A stretch of DNA of 64,000 bases from Empedobacter stercoris (GCF_020281205.1 NZ_JACXZC010000006.1:62001-126000), one strand, 5' to 3'; counted from the stretch's first letter, positions 34,176 through 43,364 are shown. Notes: generated by a model not told the origin, from the letters alone. Numbers and translations: made by a program.

Positions 34176-34183
34176 CAAATTTA
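34176..34183 (-). promoter_or_regulatory. -7 box (TAAATTTG)
   Basis: Minus-strand exact TAnnTTTG match 16 bases before the ATG at 34159. Confidence 0.5.
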
Positions 34184-34307
34184 ACCAAATTCATTGAGGT
34201 TGAATATGATAAAATTTATGATTTTAACGGAAATTTTCATCATTTTTTTTACGTTTATATAACTCAAAATATTTATATTAAGGAATATTTTACAATCTAT
34301 ATTACTT

Positions 34308-35159
34308 ATGAAAAAAAGCAAGGTTTCTGATTTTACAACAACCGAAGAATTAATGCAGTTTTTGGTTGAAAATCAGGAAGAAAATACATTATATAAAAAT
34401 GTTTTGAAGAAATTTGAATATGAAACTGAATTGTTAAAATTACAATCGGAATTAGTCAATCTTCAAAATTGGATTTCAACAGAAAACAAAAAAGTAGCCA
34501 TTATTTTCGAAGGTAGAGATGCTTCAGGTAAAGGAGGAACAATACGTCGTTTTAGAGAACATCTTAACCCACGATCTATGCGTGTTGTTGCATTAAACAA
34601 ACCAACAGAAGTAGAGCAAAGTCAATGGTATTTTACGCGTTACATTAAAGAATTGCCAAATGCAGGAGAAATTGTTTTTTTTGATAGAAGTTGGTACAAT
34701 AGAGCGGTTGTAGAGCCTGTGATGGGGTTTTGTACAGAAAAACAATATGAACAATTTATGGTTCAAGTTTCAGAATTTGAACATATGCTATACGAATCTG
34801 GTACACACATTATCAAATTGTGGTTTTCCATTACAAAAGAGGAACAGCAAGCACGCTTTGATTCTCGTTTAAATAATCCACTTAAAAAGTGGAAATATAG
34901 CCCTGTTGATGCGAAAGGGCAAGAATTATGGAACGATTTTTCGACTTACATCAATCAAATGTTTTCTCGAACACATAATTCGTTTTCACCATGGATTATT
35001 GTAAATGCAAATAATAAAAATTTGGCTCGATTAGAAACGATTCGTTATGTTCTATCTTTGTTTAATTACAAGGGGAAAGATGAGTCGAAAGCTGATTTGA
35101 TGGTCGATCCAAATGTGATTGAACGTTATTATCGAATGGTAAAAGAAATGAATCATTAA
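34308..35159 (+). CDS. ppk2: polyphosphate kinase 2 family protein, copy 1
   Basis: Uses polyphosphate to phosphorylate nucleotides (or the reverse). 283 residues, one P-loop kinase domain. Walker A GRDASGKGG at 69-77. The lid-region segment LNPRSMRVVAL follows, then QWYFTRYIKELPNAGEIVFFDRS with Walker B-like FDRSWYNRA at 125-133. VEPVMGFC is also family-typical. It is the first of three adjacent paralogues. Whether it prefers mono- or diphosphates cannot be read safely from the sequence. Confidence 0.93.
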   Translation: MKKSKVSDFTTTEELMQFLVENQEENTLYKNVLKKFEYETELLKLQSELVNLQNWISTENKKVAIIFEGRDASGKGGTIRRFREHLNPRSMRVVALNKPTEVEQSQWYFTRYIKELPNAGEIVFFDRSWYNRAVVEPVMGFCTEKQYEQFMVQVSEFEHMLYESGTHIIKLWFSITKEEQQARFDSRLNNPLKKWKYSPVDAKGQELWNDFSTYINQMFSRTHNSFSPWIIVNANNKNLARLETIRYVLSLFNYKGKDESKADLMVDPNVIERYYRMVKEMNH

Positions 35160-35176
35160 TTTTATATGTTGATAAA

Positions 35177-35995
35177 ATGGAATTTAAACCGAAGGATTTA
35201 AAATTAATCGAAACTAAAAAAGGACTTGTTGGACTTTTGCAGTCAGATCATGACCAATTAAATTTTGCAAAAGCATTGCGTACCGTAAAATATGAAAAAC
35301 GAATCGAAGAGTTACAAGAGGAATTGATTAAACTTCAAACTTGGGTGGCAAATCACAAGAAAAAAGTGGTGATTGTTTTCGAAGGTCGAGATGCAGCAGG
35401 AAAAGGTGGTGCTATACGCCGAATTGTGGAACATCTAAATCCTCGAGAACATCGTATTGTCGCTTTACCAAAACCGAATGAAGTTGAAAGTGGACAATGG
35501 TATTTTCAGCGTTATGTTCGTCAATTACCACGCGAAGGAGAAATTGTTTTTTATGATAGAAGTTGGTATAATAGAGCTGTAGTAGAGCCAGTTAACGGGT
35601 TTTGTACTCAAGATGAATACGCAACTTTTATGAATGAAGTAAATGATGTGGAGAAAATGTGGATTAATTCTGGGATTTATCTAATCAAGATTTATTTCTC
35701 CATTACAAAAGAACAACAAATGAAACGTTTTAACGATATTGTTAACTCTCCTATTAAGCGTTGGAAGTATAGTTCTGTTGATCAAAAAGCACAAGATTTG
35801 TTCGAAGTTTATTCTGAATATAAAGATAAAATGTTTGAATTAACCCATACAAAAATAGCACCTTGGAAAATAATTGATGCCAATAAAAAATATAAAGCAA
35901 GGGTTGAAGCAATGGAATATATTTTGTCTAAAATACCTTATGATGATAAAAATAAACGCATTTTGAAACATCAAAATTTAGAAGTTGAAATATAG
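35177..35995 (+). CDS. ppk2: polyphosphate kinase 2 family protein, copy 2
   Basis: 272 residues, Walker A GRDAAGKGG at 70-78 and YDRSWYNRA at 126-134. It differs from copy 1 in RRIVEHLNPREHRIVAL, VRQLPREGEIVFYDR and VEPVNGFC. The divergence is clearly older than a recent duplication. It starts 17 bases after copy 1 and ends 17 bases before copy 3, so the three are an operon. Parallel copies could have different nucleotide preferences. Confidence 0.93.
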   Translation: MEFKPKDLKLIETKKGLVGLLQSDHDQLNFAKALRTVKYEKRIEELQEELIKLQTWVANHKKKVVIVFEGRDAAGKGGAIRRIVEHLNPREHRIVALPKPNEVESGQWYFQRYVRQLPREGEIVFYDRSWYNRAVVEPVNGFCTQDEYATFMNEVNDVEKMWINSGIYLIKIYFSITKEQQMKRFNDIVNSPIKRWKYSSVDQKAQDLFEVYSEYKDKMFELTHTKIAPWKIIDANKKYKARVEAMEYILSKIPYDDKNKRILKHQNLEVEI

Positions 35996-36012
35996 TCTTT
36001 AAACCTAATACT

Positions 36013-36817
36013 ATGGCAGAATTTGATTTAAGTGATTTAGAGAAAATAAATAATAAACAAGAAATCATTGATTTTTTAGTTGAACATGATATCATTAAAG
36101 AAAAGAAATTCAAAGAACAATTAGCTTACGAAAAAGAGTTAAAGCAACTTCAAGAAAAACTATTGAAAATACAAACCAAAGTTATTCAAGAAGATAAACG
36201 AGTTTTAATTATTTTTGAAGGTCGAGATGCAGCAGGAAAAGGAGGAACAATTTCTCGTATTACCGAATTTCTAAATCCTAAAAAATATCGTGTAGAAGCT
36301 TTACCAAAACCAACAGAAATAGAAGTGGGACAATGGTACTTTCAGCGATACTTTTAAAGAATTGCCAAATGCAGGAGAAATTGTTTTTTTTGATCGTTCG
36401 TGGTACAATCGAGCAGTAGTTGAGCCAGTTTTCGGATTTTGTACAGAAGAACAATACAATCGATTCTTGAAACAAGTAAGTGAAATAGAACAACTTTTAC
36501 AAGAAGACGGAATTATTTTGATTAAAATTTTTCTTTCTATTTCGAAAGATGAGCAAGCAGAACGTTTGCAGGAACGAAAAGAAAATGAGATGAAACAATG
36601 GAAGTTAGGAGCATTGGATCAAAAAGCACAAGAGTTATGGGAGGTTTATACCAATTATATTGATAAAATGTTTCAAGAAACTGGAACAAAAGATTCGCCT
36701 TGGATAGAAATTGAGACAGATGACAAAAAATCGGCACGAATTGTTGCGATGAAATCTATAATTGCGCAATTAAACAATCAAGTTTATACACACGAATTAA
36801 TAAAATATCACATATAA
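36013..36817 (+). pseudogene. ppk2: polyphosphate kinase 2 family, copy 3, frameshifted
   Basis: The first frame (36013-36357) gives GRDAAGKGG at 70-78 and stops after QWYFQRYF. The second frame continues at once with KELPNAGEIVFFDRSWYNRAVVEP and runs to 36817. Compared with copies 1 and 2, one extra T in the run at 36352-36355 causes the break. The site reads TAC TTT TAA A, and a +1 slip of UUU would restore the frame. The rest of both halves is well preserved, so the event is recent, a sequencing error, or a programmed shift. Joined length is about 267 residues. Confidence 0.8.
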
Positions 36818-36832
36818 AATTAAGAGAATCAT

Positions 36833-36862
36833 TTGTATAATCAAGATTTTTGATTAATTTTG
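36833..36862 (+). promoter_or_regulatory. rplS promoter, TTG-N19-TAATTTTG
   Basis: TTG (36833-36835) and TAATTTTG (36855-36862) match the Bacteroidota promoter pattern with 19-base spacing. Between them TAATCAA/TTGATTA forms a 7-bp hairpin that might also stop transcription from the ppk2 genes. Confidence 0.7.
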
Positions 36863-36870
36863 CACCCACA

Positions 36871-36921
36871 TTGTTCAACCTCTGACGAAGGACGTTTAAG
36901 TTGCTCAATTTAAATAAATTG
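36871..36921 (+). promoter_or_regulatory. candidate rplS mRNA leader structure
   Basis: TTGTTCAAC (36871-36879) can pair with GTTGCTCAA (36900-36908) except for two central bases. CAATTTA (36906-36912) pairs with TAAATTG (36915-36921). The two structures compete for 36906-36908, a layout suited to autoregulation by the ribosomal protein. It ends 11 bases before the ATG. Confidence 0.45.
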
Positions 36922-36932
36922 AAATTATTAAA

Positions 36933-37283
36933 ATGGAAAATTTAGTAAAATACGTACAAGAGAAATACGTAGCTAAAAAAGAGTTCCCAGCTTTCGCAGC
37001 AGGTGATACTATTACAGTTTATCAAGAAATTACAGAGGGTGGAAAAACTCGTGTTCAGTTCTTTAAAGGGGTTGTTATCCAAAGAAGAGGACAAGGAACT
37101 ACAGAAACTTTCACTATCCGTAAAATGTCTGGAGATGTAGGTGTAGAGCGTATCTTCCCAGTAAACATGCCAGCATTACAAAAAATTGAAGTGAACAAAA
37201 GAGGTAAAGTTCGTAGAGCTCGTATCTTCTACTTCAGAGCATTACGTGGTAAAAAAGCTCGTATCAAAGACGCTTCTTACTAA
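36933..37283 (+). CDS. rplS: 50S ribosomal protein L19
   Basis: 116 residues of the large ribosomal subunit at the 30S-50S interface. The family signature is clear: FAAGDTITVYQEITEGGKTRVQFFKGVVI begins the SH3-like fold, shown here by FAAGDTI and RVQFFKGVVI, then TFTIRKMSGDVGVERIFPV and RRARIFYFRALRGKKARI. Single-gene unit with its own promoter, candidate leader and terminator; trmD and rimM are not adjacent. Confidence 0.98.
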   Translation: MENLVKYVQEKYVAKKEFPAFAAGDTITVYQEITEGGKTRVQFFKGVVIQRRGQGTTETFTIRKMSGDVGVERIFPVNMPALQKIEVNKRGKVRRARIFYFRALRGKKARIKDASY

Positions 37284-37306
37284 TAAGTACTTTTTTAGAA
37301 GAAATA

Positions 37307-37338
37307 AAATCCGTTCGATTATTCGAGCGGATTTTTTT
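37307..37338. terminator. bidirectional terminator between rplS and the JmjC gene
   Basis: AAATCCGTTCGA (37307-37318) and TCGAGCGGATTT (37323-37334), one G-T pair, loop TTAT, T run to 37338. Confidence 0.9.
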
Positions 37339-37343
37339 ATTGG

Positions 37344-38210
37344 TTAATTTTTAATATTATAAAAACGGTGACTTTTCTTGATTGCCCATTTTTCTTTAAA
37401 ATGAATCCATTTGATTTGAAATATTTTGCGCATGAATTTATCAGTGTAACGCATAATAAAAACATGATAAACGGTATTCAAGACTTGAAAAAATTCATTC
37501 GGAAAAGCACGCAATGACATCGAAAAACCAGCTTCCAAATAACGGTTATAATGCCAATAACCACGCGGAATAAATAAAGCATCGCCGTGATTCATTACAA
37601 AATCAAATCCTTTGGCGTGTTTCAAGGCTGGAAATTTTTCATAATCAGGGTGATCGTAATCTATTTCGTAAATCGTATGAACCGAAAGGGGAACTTTGTA
37701 CAATGCTTTTGATTGTTGAGGTTCGAATAATAAAATGCGTTTGTCGCCTTGAAATTGAAAATGAATAAAATCCGTCATGTCTACATCATAATGCATCAAA
37801 ACTTTTGCCTCACTTCCGCCGAAGAATAAAGTAGGTAATCGTTCAAAATATTTTAACCCAAGATCTGGATAAGTAAAATTGTTAAGTAATTCAGGAATTT
37901 TATCTTTAATAATAAAAAAGAAAATTCTTAAGTCAGAAGGTTGCTTTTTTATTAAATCAACATATTTGTTAAATTTCATGTGTGTAGCAGGTGTATCCGA
38001 ACTTTTTGTTGCATCAGCGGGTTTACTATCGTACAAAGGAACAATTTGTTCACCAGCTTTTTCTTTGATATAATCAAGATTCCATTTATCAAAATCCTTC
38101 CAGTTTTTAGCATAACCTTTTAATAATAAAGGTTTTCTTTTTTTGAGATAATTTTTTATAAATTCTTCTTTCGATATCGATTCTACCGTATCAATTGTCT
38201 GAAATTGCAT
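37344..38210 (-). CDS. cupin-like (JmjC/Cupin_8) Fe(II)/2-oxoglutarate oxygenase family protein
   Basis: 288 residues. The N-terminal SKEEFIKNYLKKRKPLLLKGY segment is typical of Cupin_8 proteins. The metal ligands are His140 and Asp142 (LMHYDVDM) and distal His220 in IPRGYWHYN. ILLFEPQQSKALY and GDALFIPRG fit the double-stranded beta-helix. Members hydroxylate proteins or tRNA bases; the substrate here is unknown. It has a good -7 box and is convergent with rplS. Confidence 0.85.
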   Translation of the reverse strand: MQFQTIDTVESISKEEFIKNYLKKRKPLLLKGYAKNWKDFDKWNLDYIKEKAGEQIVPLYDSKPADATKSSDTPATHMKFNKYVDLIKKQPSDLRIFFFIIKDKIPELLNNFTYPDLGLKYFERLPTLFFGGSEAKVLMHYDVDMTDFIHFQFQGDKRILLFEPQQSKALYKVPLSVHTIYEIDYDHPDYEKFPALKHAKGFDFVMNHGDALFIPRGYWHYNRYLEAGFSMSLRAFPNEFFQVLNTVYHVFIMRYTDKFMRKIFQIKWIHFKEKWAIKKSHRFYNIKN

Positions 38211-38232
38211 GTATTTGTAGTATTGGATTACT

Positions 38233-38240
38233 CAAAAATA
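38233..38240 (-). promoter_or_regulatory. -7 box (TATTTTTG) for the JmjC gene
   Basis: Minus-strand exact TAnnTTTG match 22 bases before the ATG. Confidence 0.5.
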
Positions 38241-38294
38241 GAGAAACTAATTGAATTTGAAATAAAAAAAATCGACAGATTGTCGACTTCATTA

Positions 38295-39536
38295 TTATTC
38301 TTTTTCGTTTACCATTCGGATCAAATAGGCCATATTTCGAATCACGCTACTGTGTTTTTTGACAAAAGGATTTTCTTTATTCCAAACATATCCAGCTAAA
38401 ACAGCACAAATTTTTTCTTTAACATCAGGATTTTCGGGTTGATGAAAAAATAATTCTTGCAAATTTCCAGTATACCATTCTTGTACATAAGTTGTAAAAA
38501 CATCAATGCCTTCTTTCATATAATCTTCATATTCAGATTGCCAATCAACTTTTTCGTTGTTTATTTCTTTAATGGCGAGTTTTGCAGCTTTCAAACCGCT
38601 TTCTGTCGCAAAACAAACTCCAGAAGAAAAAACAGGATCTAAAAATTCGGTACTATTTCCTGTCAAAACATAACCATCTCCATACATTTTTGTAACTGCT
38701 GCCGAATAATTTTTCAACCATTTAGGTTCAAACTCAAACGGTAAATCACCAAATCGATTGAAATAAAAATCAGACTTTTTAATTGCATTTTGTAAAGCCT
38801 CAACAGTACTTTGATTGGTTGATAATTGATTGATATAATTTGTTGGACCAACAATTCCGACACTCGTTTTACCATTTGAAAAAGGAATTACCCATAGCCA
38901 AACTTTTGTTTCGATGATATCAAAAGAAATCTGTGTACCTTCTTGTCCTTGAGGTCGACGAACATCATCTATATGTGTGAAAATAGCCGAATGAGGATTT
39001 AATTTTGAGGGGCTATCAATGTTTAATAATCGAGGTAAAACACGACCATATCCACTTGCGTCAATTAAAAATTTAGCGTTAATTTGATAGGTTTCACCGT
39101 TTTGTTTTTTTACAGTTGTGATTGATCTTTTCTGTTCAAATTGTACATCAATAACTTCTTCATTAAAACGTAAATCAGCACCTTTGTCAATAATTGCATT
39201 CGCAAGAGTCATGTCAAAATCAGCACGAGGAACTTGCCAGGTCCAATCTTGACCTTTACCAAATTTTTTACTGAAATCGAAAACACAAATTTGTTCATCA
39301 CGAATAAATCTTGCTCCAGCTTTTACTTCAAAATTTTGTTGATCCAAATAAGGCAATAAACCCGCTTCTTTGAAATGATCCATTGAACGAGGAATTAAAC
39401 TTTCGCCAACAACAATTCGTGGAAATTGTGTTTTTTCTAACACAATTACATTGACGTTGTGCTTTCTCAAATAGGCTGCAGCAACAGATCCAGAAGGTCC
39501 TGCACCAATGATTAAAACATCTGTATTTTCAATCAT
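38295..39536 (-). CDS. FAD-dependent oxidoreductase of the flexirubin cluster
   Basis: 413 residues of the flavin monooxygenase/tryptophan-halogenase-like superfamily. FAD-binding GAGPSG is at 11-16, then GESLIPRS near 43, and a GD-type segment, YVLTGNSTEFLDPVFSSGV, near 290. WLWVIPF near 222 matches the WxWxIP motif of flavin halogenases and relatives. Flexirubins are ring-hydroxylated and often chlorinated, so it could hydroxylate or halogenate the aryl head group; the sequence alone does not decide this. It is divergent from the tyrosine ammonia-lyase gene with only 89 bases between. Confidence 0.82.
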   Translation of the reverse strand: MIENTDVLIIGAGPSGSVAAAYLRKHNVNVIVLEKTQFPRIVVGESLIPRSMDHFKEAGLLPYLDQQNFEVKAGARFIRDEQICVFDFSKKFGKGQDWTWQVPRADFDMTLANAIIDKGADLRFNEEVIDVQFEQKRSITTVKKQNGETYQINAKFLIDASGYGRVLPRLLNIDSPSKLNPHSAIFTHIDDVRRPQGQEGTQISFDIIETKVWLWVIPFSNGKTSVGIVGPTNYINQLSTNQSTVEALQNAIKKSDFYFNRFGDLPFEFEPKWLKNYSAAVTKMYGDGYVLTGNSTEFLDPVFSSGVCFATESGLKAAKLAIKEINNEKVDWQSEYEDYMKEGIDVFTTYVQEWYTGNLQELFFHQPENPDVKEKICAVLAGYVWNKENPFVKKHSSVIRNMAYLIRMVNEKE

Positions 39537-39559
39537 GATTTTTTGTATAGTTTTTTAAT

Positions 39560-39567
39560 TATTTTTG
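39560..39567 (+). promoter_or_regulatory. -7 box (TATTTTTG), main promoter of the pigment operon
   Basis: Exact TAnnTTTG match 58 bases before the ammonia-lyase ATG. From here to 57150 there is no intergenic gap above 50 bases, so it may drive some twenty genes. Confidence 0.6.
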
Positions 39568-39625
39568 CAATTGATTGAGGAAACAAGTAACCAAAAATCG
39601 CTAAATATTTTACCTAATCAATAAC

Positions 39626-41140
39626 ATGACAAAATTAACAATTGACACTATAGAAAACATACTTTTTGCAAATAAAAAATTAGTGCTGGATAAATCAACA
39701 CTTGAGCGAGTGGAGAATAGTTTTAATTTTCTGAAAGAGTTTTCAACAAATAAAATAATTTATGGAGTAAATACAGGTTTTGGTCCAATGGCTCAATATC
39801 GTATTGAGGAAGAAGATACAATTCAACTTCAATATAATTTAATCAGAAGCCACTGTACAGGAATAGGAGAACCATTGACGTTAGATCAAACAAAAGCAGC
39901 AATTATTGCGCGTTTAAATACGTTGTCTCTTGGTTTTTCAGGAATTCATCCATCGGTCTTGTTGTTGATGCAAGAGTTGGTGAATCGTGATATTTTACCG
40001 GTTATTTATCAACATGGTAGCGTAGGAGCCAGTGGAGATTTAGTTCAGTTAGCACATTTAGCATTAGCTTTAATCGGTGAAGGGGAAGTGTTTTATAAAG
40101 GAGAAATCAAATCAACGAAAGAAGTTTTTGAGATTGAAAATCTTCAGCCAATAGAAGTTCATATTCGCGAAGGTTTGTCTATTATGAATGGGACTTCGGT
40201 TATGACAGGTATCGGAATGGTAAATTTGATTAAAGTAGATCAATTGATTAATCTATCGATTACGTTGAGTTCGATGATGAATGAGATTGTTCAATCTTTT
40301 GATGACCATTATTCAAAACCATTAAATGAAGCTAAACAACATATAGGACAGCGAGTTGTTGCAGATAAAATGACCGACTTTTTATATGATAGTCAATTGG
40401 TGAAAAAACGAGAAAATGAATTGTACCAAGAACGTAAAGAGAAAATTTTCCAAGAAAAAGTACAAGAATATTATTCGTTACGTTGTGTTCCGCAAATTTT
40501 AGGTCCAATTTACGATACATGGAATGCTGCAAAAGAAGTAATAGAAAACGAGATTAATTCGGCAAGTGACAATCCAATTATTGATGTAGAAAATCAAACG
40601 GTTCATCACGGAGGTAATTTTCATGGCGATTATGTTTCGTTAGAGTTAGATAAATTGAAATTAGCAGTCACGCGTTTATCGATGCTTAGTGAGCGTCAAT
40701 TAAATTATTTAGTGAATCCAAAAATTAATGATATTCTACCACCTTTTGTGAATTTAGGAACACTTGGTTTTAACTTTGGTTTACAAGCAGCGCAGTTTAC
40801 AGCTACGTCTACAACGGCAGAAAATCAAACACTTTCTACGTCGATGTATGTGCATAGTATTCCAAATAACAATGATAATCAAGATATTGTGAGCATGGGA
40901 ACGAATGCCGCTACAATTTGTGCAAAAGTGATTGATAATACATTTGAGGTATTGACAGTTCAAAGTTTAGCTGTAACACAAGCGATAGAATATCTACAAA
41001 TACAAGATAAATTATCATCAAAAGGAAAAGCATTTTATGATTCAATTCGTAAAATTGTTCCTGCATTTAAGGAAGATGAGGTGATTTATCCTTATCTTAA
41101 GGAAGTTAAAAATTATTTACTAAATAATAAAGTAAAATAA
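39626..41140 (+). CDS. tyrosine ammonia-lyase (HAL/PAL family)
   Basis: Deaminates tyrosine to 4-coumarate, the starter of the flexirubin chain. 504 residues. The MIO cofactor forms from Ala135-Ser136-Gly137 in GSVGASGDLVQLAHLAL. The first substrate loop is YGVNTGFGPMAQYRIEE..., followed by NLIRSHCTGIGE. REGLSIMNGTSVMTGIG, DNPIIDVENQ, and HSIPNNNDNQDIVSMG are close to the well-known Flavobacterium johnsoniae tyrosine ammonia-lyase as I remember it. No hut genes are nearby, arguing against histidine degradation. First gene of the operon; fabG-like gene follows after 3 bases. Confidence 0.9.
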   Translation: MTKLTIDTIENILFANKKLVLDKSTLERVENSFNFLKEFSTNKIIYGVNTGFGPMAQYRIEEEDTIQLQYNLIRSHCTGIGEPLTLDQTKAAIIARLNTLSLGFSGIHPSVLLLMQELVNRDILPVIYQHGSVGASGDLVQLAHLALALIGEGEVFYKGEIKSTKEVFEIENLQPIEVHIREGLSIMNGTSVMTGIGMVNLIKVDQLINLSITLSSMMNEIVQSFDDHYSKPLNEAKQHIGQRVVADKMTDFLYDSQLVKKRENELYQERKEKIFQEKVQEYYSLRCVPQILGPIYDTWNAAKEVIENEINSASDNPIIDVENQTVHHGGNFHGDYVSLELDKLKLAVTRLSMLSERQLNYLVNPKINDILPPFVNLGTLGFNFGLQAAQFTATSTTAENQTLSTSMYVHSIPNNNDNQDIVSMGTNAATICAKVIDNTFEVLTVQSLAVTQAIEYLQIQDKLSSKGKAFYDSIRKIVPAFKEDEVIYPYLKEVKNYLLNNKVK

Positions 41141-41143
41141 AGC

Positions 41144-41875
41144 ATGAAATGTGCAATAGTAACAGGTGGTTCGCGTGGAATAGGAAAAGCAATTTGTTTA
41201 AAAATTGCCGAAGACCATGAGTATCATCTTTTAATCAATTATAATTCGAATGAAGCTGCTGCGTTAGAGACTTTGAGAGAAGTGGAAAGGTTAGGAGGTT
41301 CAGGTGAAATTTTGAAATTTGATGTAGCTGATACTAATCAAACCCAACAAGTTTTGACAGATTGGTCAGAAAAAAATTCAGATGCAATTGTAGAAGTAAT
41401 TGTTAACAATGCTGGAATAACAAAAGACAATTTGTTTATGTGGATTTCGCAAGATGATTGGTCGAATGTGATTAATACAAGTTTAAATGGTTTTTACAAC
41501 GTGACGCATTTCTTTATCAATCCATTATTAAGAAATAGATTTGGTCGAATTGTGAATATTGTTTCTGTTTCTGGATTGAAAGGAACGCCAGGACAAACGA
41601 ATTATTCAGCAGCGAAAGCAGCAGTTATTGGTGCTACAAAAGCCTTAGCACAGGAAATTGCCAAACGCAATGTGACAGTAAATGCTGTTGCGCCAGGTTT
41701 TATCGAAACCGATATGACAGATGAATTGGATCAAAAGGAATTAAAAAAAATAATTCCAGCCAATCGTTTTGGAAAAACCGAAGAAGTAGCTGATTTGGTA
41801 AGTTTCTTGGTTTCTAAAAAATCGAGTTATATTACAGGTGAAGTAATCAATATAAATGGAGGAATTTATTCTTAG
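41144..41875 (+). CDS. 3-oxoacyl-ACP reductase (FabG-like SDR)
   Basis: Reduces beta-keto groups during polyene chain extension with NADPH. 243 residues, Rossmann motif TGGSRGIGK at 7-15, NNAG at 88-91, catalytic Ser141, Tyr154 and Lys158 (YSAAK). The C-terminal GEVINING is typical. The match to FabG is strong, but position in the cluster makes it a dedicated paralogue. Confidence 0.92.
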   Translation: MKCAIVTGGSRGIGKAICLKIAEDHEYHLLINYNSNEAAALETLREVERLGGSGEILKFDVADTNQTQQVLTDWSEKNSDAIVEVIVNNAGITKDNLFMWISQDDWSNVINTSLNGFYNVTHFFINPLLRNRFGRIVNIVSVSGLKGTPGQTNYSAAKAAVIGATKALAQEIAKRNVTVNAVAPGFIETDMTDELDQKELKKIIPANRFGKTEEVADLVSFLVSKKSSYITGEVININGGIYS

Positions 41876-41880
41876 CTAAA

Positions 41881-43107
41881 ATGAGTCAAAGAGTCGTAAT
41901 AACAGGAATGGGAATTTATTCTTGTTTAGGAACATCATTAGAAGAAGTAACCGAATCTTTGCGTCAAGGAAAATCAGGGATTATTTTTGATGAAGAACGT
42001 AAAGAATTTGGATTCAAATCCGCATTAACAGGAATGGTTCCTCATGCTGATTTGAAACCTTTTTTAAATCGTCGTCAACGAATTACAGTTGGCCAAGAAA
42101 CAGAGTTTGCGTATATGGCAACTTTAGAAGCCTTGAAGAATGCTGGTTTGACGGAAGAATATGTGAAATCAAACGAAGTTGGCATTATTTACGGAAACGA
42201 TAGCGTTTCGAAAGCAATTATTGATGCTATTGATATTGTTCGGGAGAAAAAAGACACAGAATTAATAGGTTCTGGAGCTATTTTTAAATCAATGAATTCT
42301 ACTGTGACCATGAATCTTGCTACAATTTTCGAATTGACAGGAATTAACATGACCATTAGTGCTGCTTGTGCAAGTGGTTCTCATTCTGTTGGTTTGGGTT
42401 TTATGATGATCAAAGATGGTTTGCAAGACATGATTATATGCGGTGGAGCGCAAGAAATAAATAAATATGCTATGGCAAGCTTTGATGGGTTAGGTGTTTT
42501 TTCAGCCAATGAAAAGCATCCAGAAAAAGCATGCCGTCCTTTTGATAAAAATCGTGATGGATTAGTACCAAGTGGAGGAGGGGCAACGTTGATTTTAGAG
42601 AGTTATGAATCGGCTATAAAACGTGGTGCTCCAATTATAGCTGAGGTTTTGGGTTATGGTTTTTCATCAAATGGGGGGCATATTTCTACACCTAATGTAG
42701 ATGGGCCTGCGATAGCAATGAATAGAGCGTTAAAACAAGCAAATCTATCGGCTGATGAAATTCAATATATCAATGCTCATGCGACTTCTACACCAGTTGG
42801 TGATGCGAATGAAGCAAAAGCAATCGATCAAGTTTTTGGGAAAACGAGACCTTATGTTAGTTCGACAAAATCGATGACAGGACATGAATGTTGGATGGCG
42901 GGTGCAAGTGAAATTATATATTCTAACTTAATGATGATGAATAATTTTATTGCGCCTAATATTAATTTCGAAGATGCAGATGAAGATTCAGCTAAATTAA
43001 ACATTGTTAAAGAAACCTTAAATAAAGAATTTGATGTATATTTGTCAAATTCTTTTGGATTCGGTGGAACGAATTCTGCCCTTGTAATTAAAAAAATTAA
43101 TTCCTAA
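41881..43107 (+). CDS. beta-ketoacyl-ACP synthase (KAS II-like), copy A
   Basis: Catalyses decarboxylative Claisen condensation. 408 residues with the complete Cys-His-His triad: Cys163 in SAACASGSHS, His300 in NAHATSTPVGD, and His335 in KSMTGHECWMAGA. FGFGGTNSALV at the end is typical of KAS I/II. It is next to an ACP, with a 3-base gap, so the pair probably works together. Confidence 0.93.
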   Translation: MSQRVVITGMGIYSCLGTSLEEVTESLRQGKSGIIFDEERKEFGFKSALTGMVPHADLKPFLNRRQRITVGQETEFAYMATLEALKNAGLTEEYVKSNEVGIIYGNDSVSKAIIDAIDIVREKKDTELIGSGAIFKSMNSTVTMNLATIFELTGINMTISAACASGSHSVGLGFMMIKDGLQDMIICGGAQEINKYAMASFDGLGVFSANEKHPEKACRPFDKNRDGLVPSGGGATLILESYESAIKRGAPIIAEVLGYGFSSNGGHISTPNVDGPAIAMNRALKQANLSADEIQYINAHATSTPVGDANEAKAIDQVFGKTRPYVSSTKSMTGHECWMAGASEIIYSNLMMMNNFIAPNINFEDADEDSAKLNIVKETLNKEFDVYLSNSFGFGGTNSALVIKKINS

Positions 43108-43110
43108 AAA

Positions 43111-43359
43111 ATGGTGAAAAGTCAAATCGCTGAAAAATTAAACGCTATCTTAATTGATGAATTTGAAGTTGATACTTCTGTGATTTCAGAAGAAAAAAAT
43201 ATCAAAGAATCATTAGATTTAGATAGTTTAGACTATGTCGATTTAGTGGTAATCATTGAATCTAATTTTGGTGTTAAATTAGTAAAAGAAGATTTTCAAA
43301 GTATGATTACTTTTGAAGACTTTTATACAATTGTAGAACAAAAGTTAGAGAACAAATAA
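43111..43359 (+). CDS. acyl carrier protein A
   Basis: 82 residues, acidic, four-helix ACP pattern. Ser39 in LDLDSLDYVDLV is the phosphopantetheine attachment site. It carries intermediates for the cluster enzymes. The housekeeping ACP is expected elsewhere. Confidence 0.9.
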   Translation: MVKSQIAEKLNAILIDEFEVDTSVISEEKNIKESLDLDSLDYVDLVVIIESNFGVKLVKEDFQSMITFEDFYTIVEQKLENK

Positions 43360-43364
43360 CAAAT

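Noticed and set aside
39626-41140. Histidine ammonia-lyase (hutH)
   Set aside because: The MIO family match is shared, but the surroundings are pigment genes without other hut genes and the sequence resembles flexirubin-type tyrosine ammonia-lyase.
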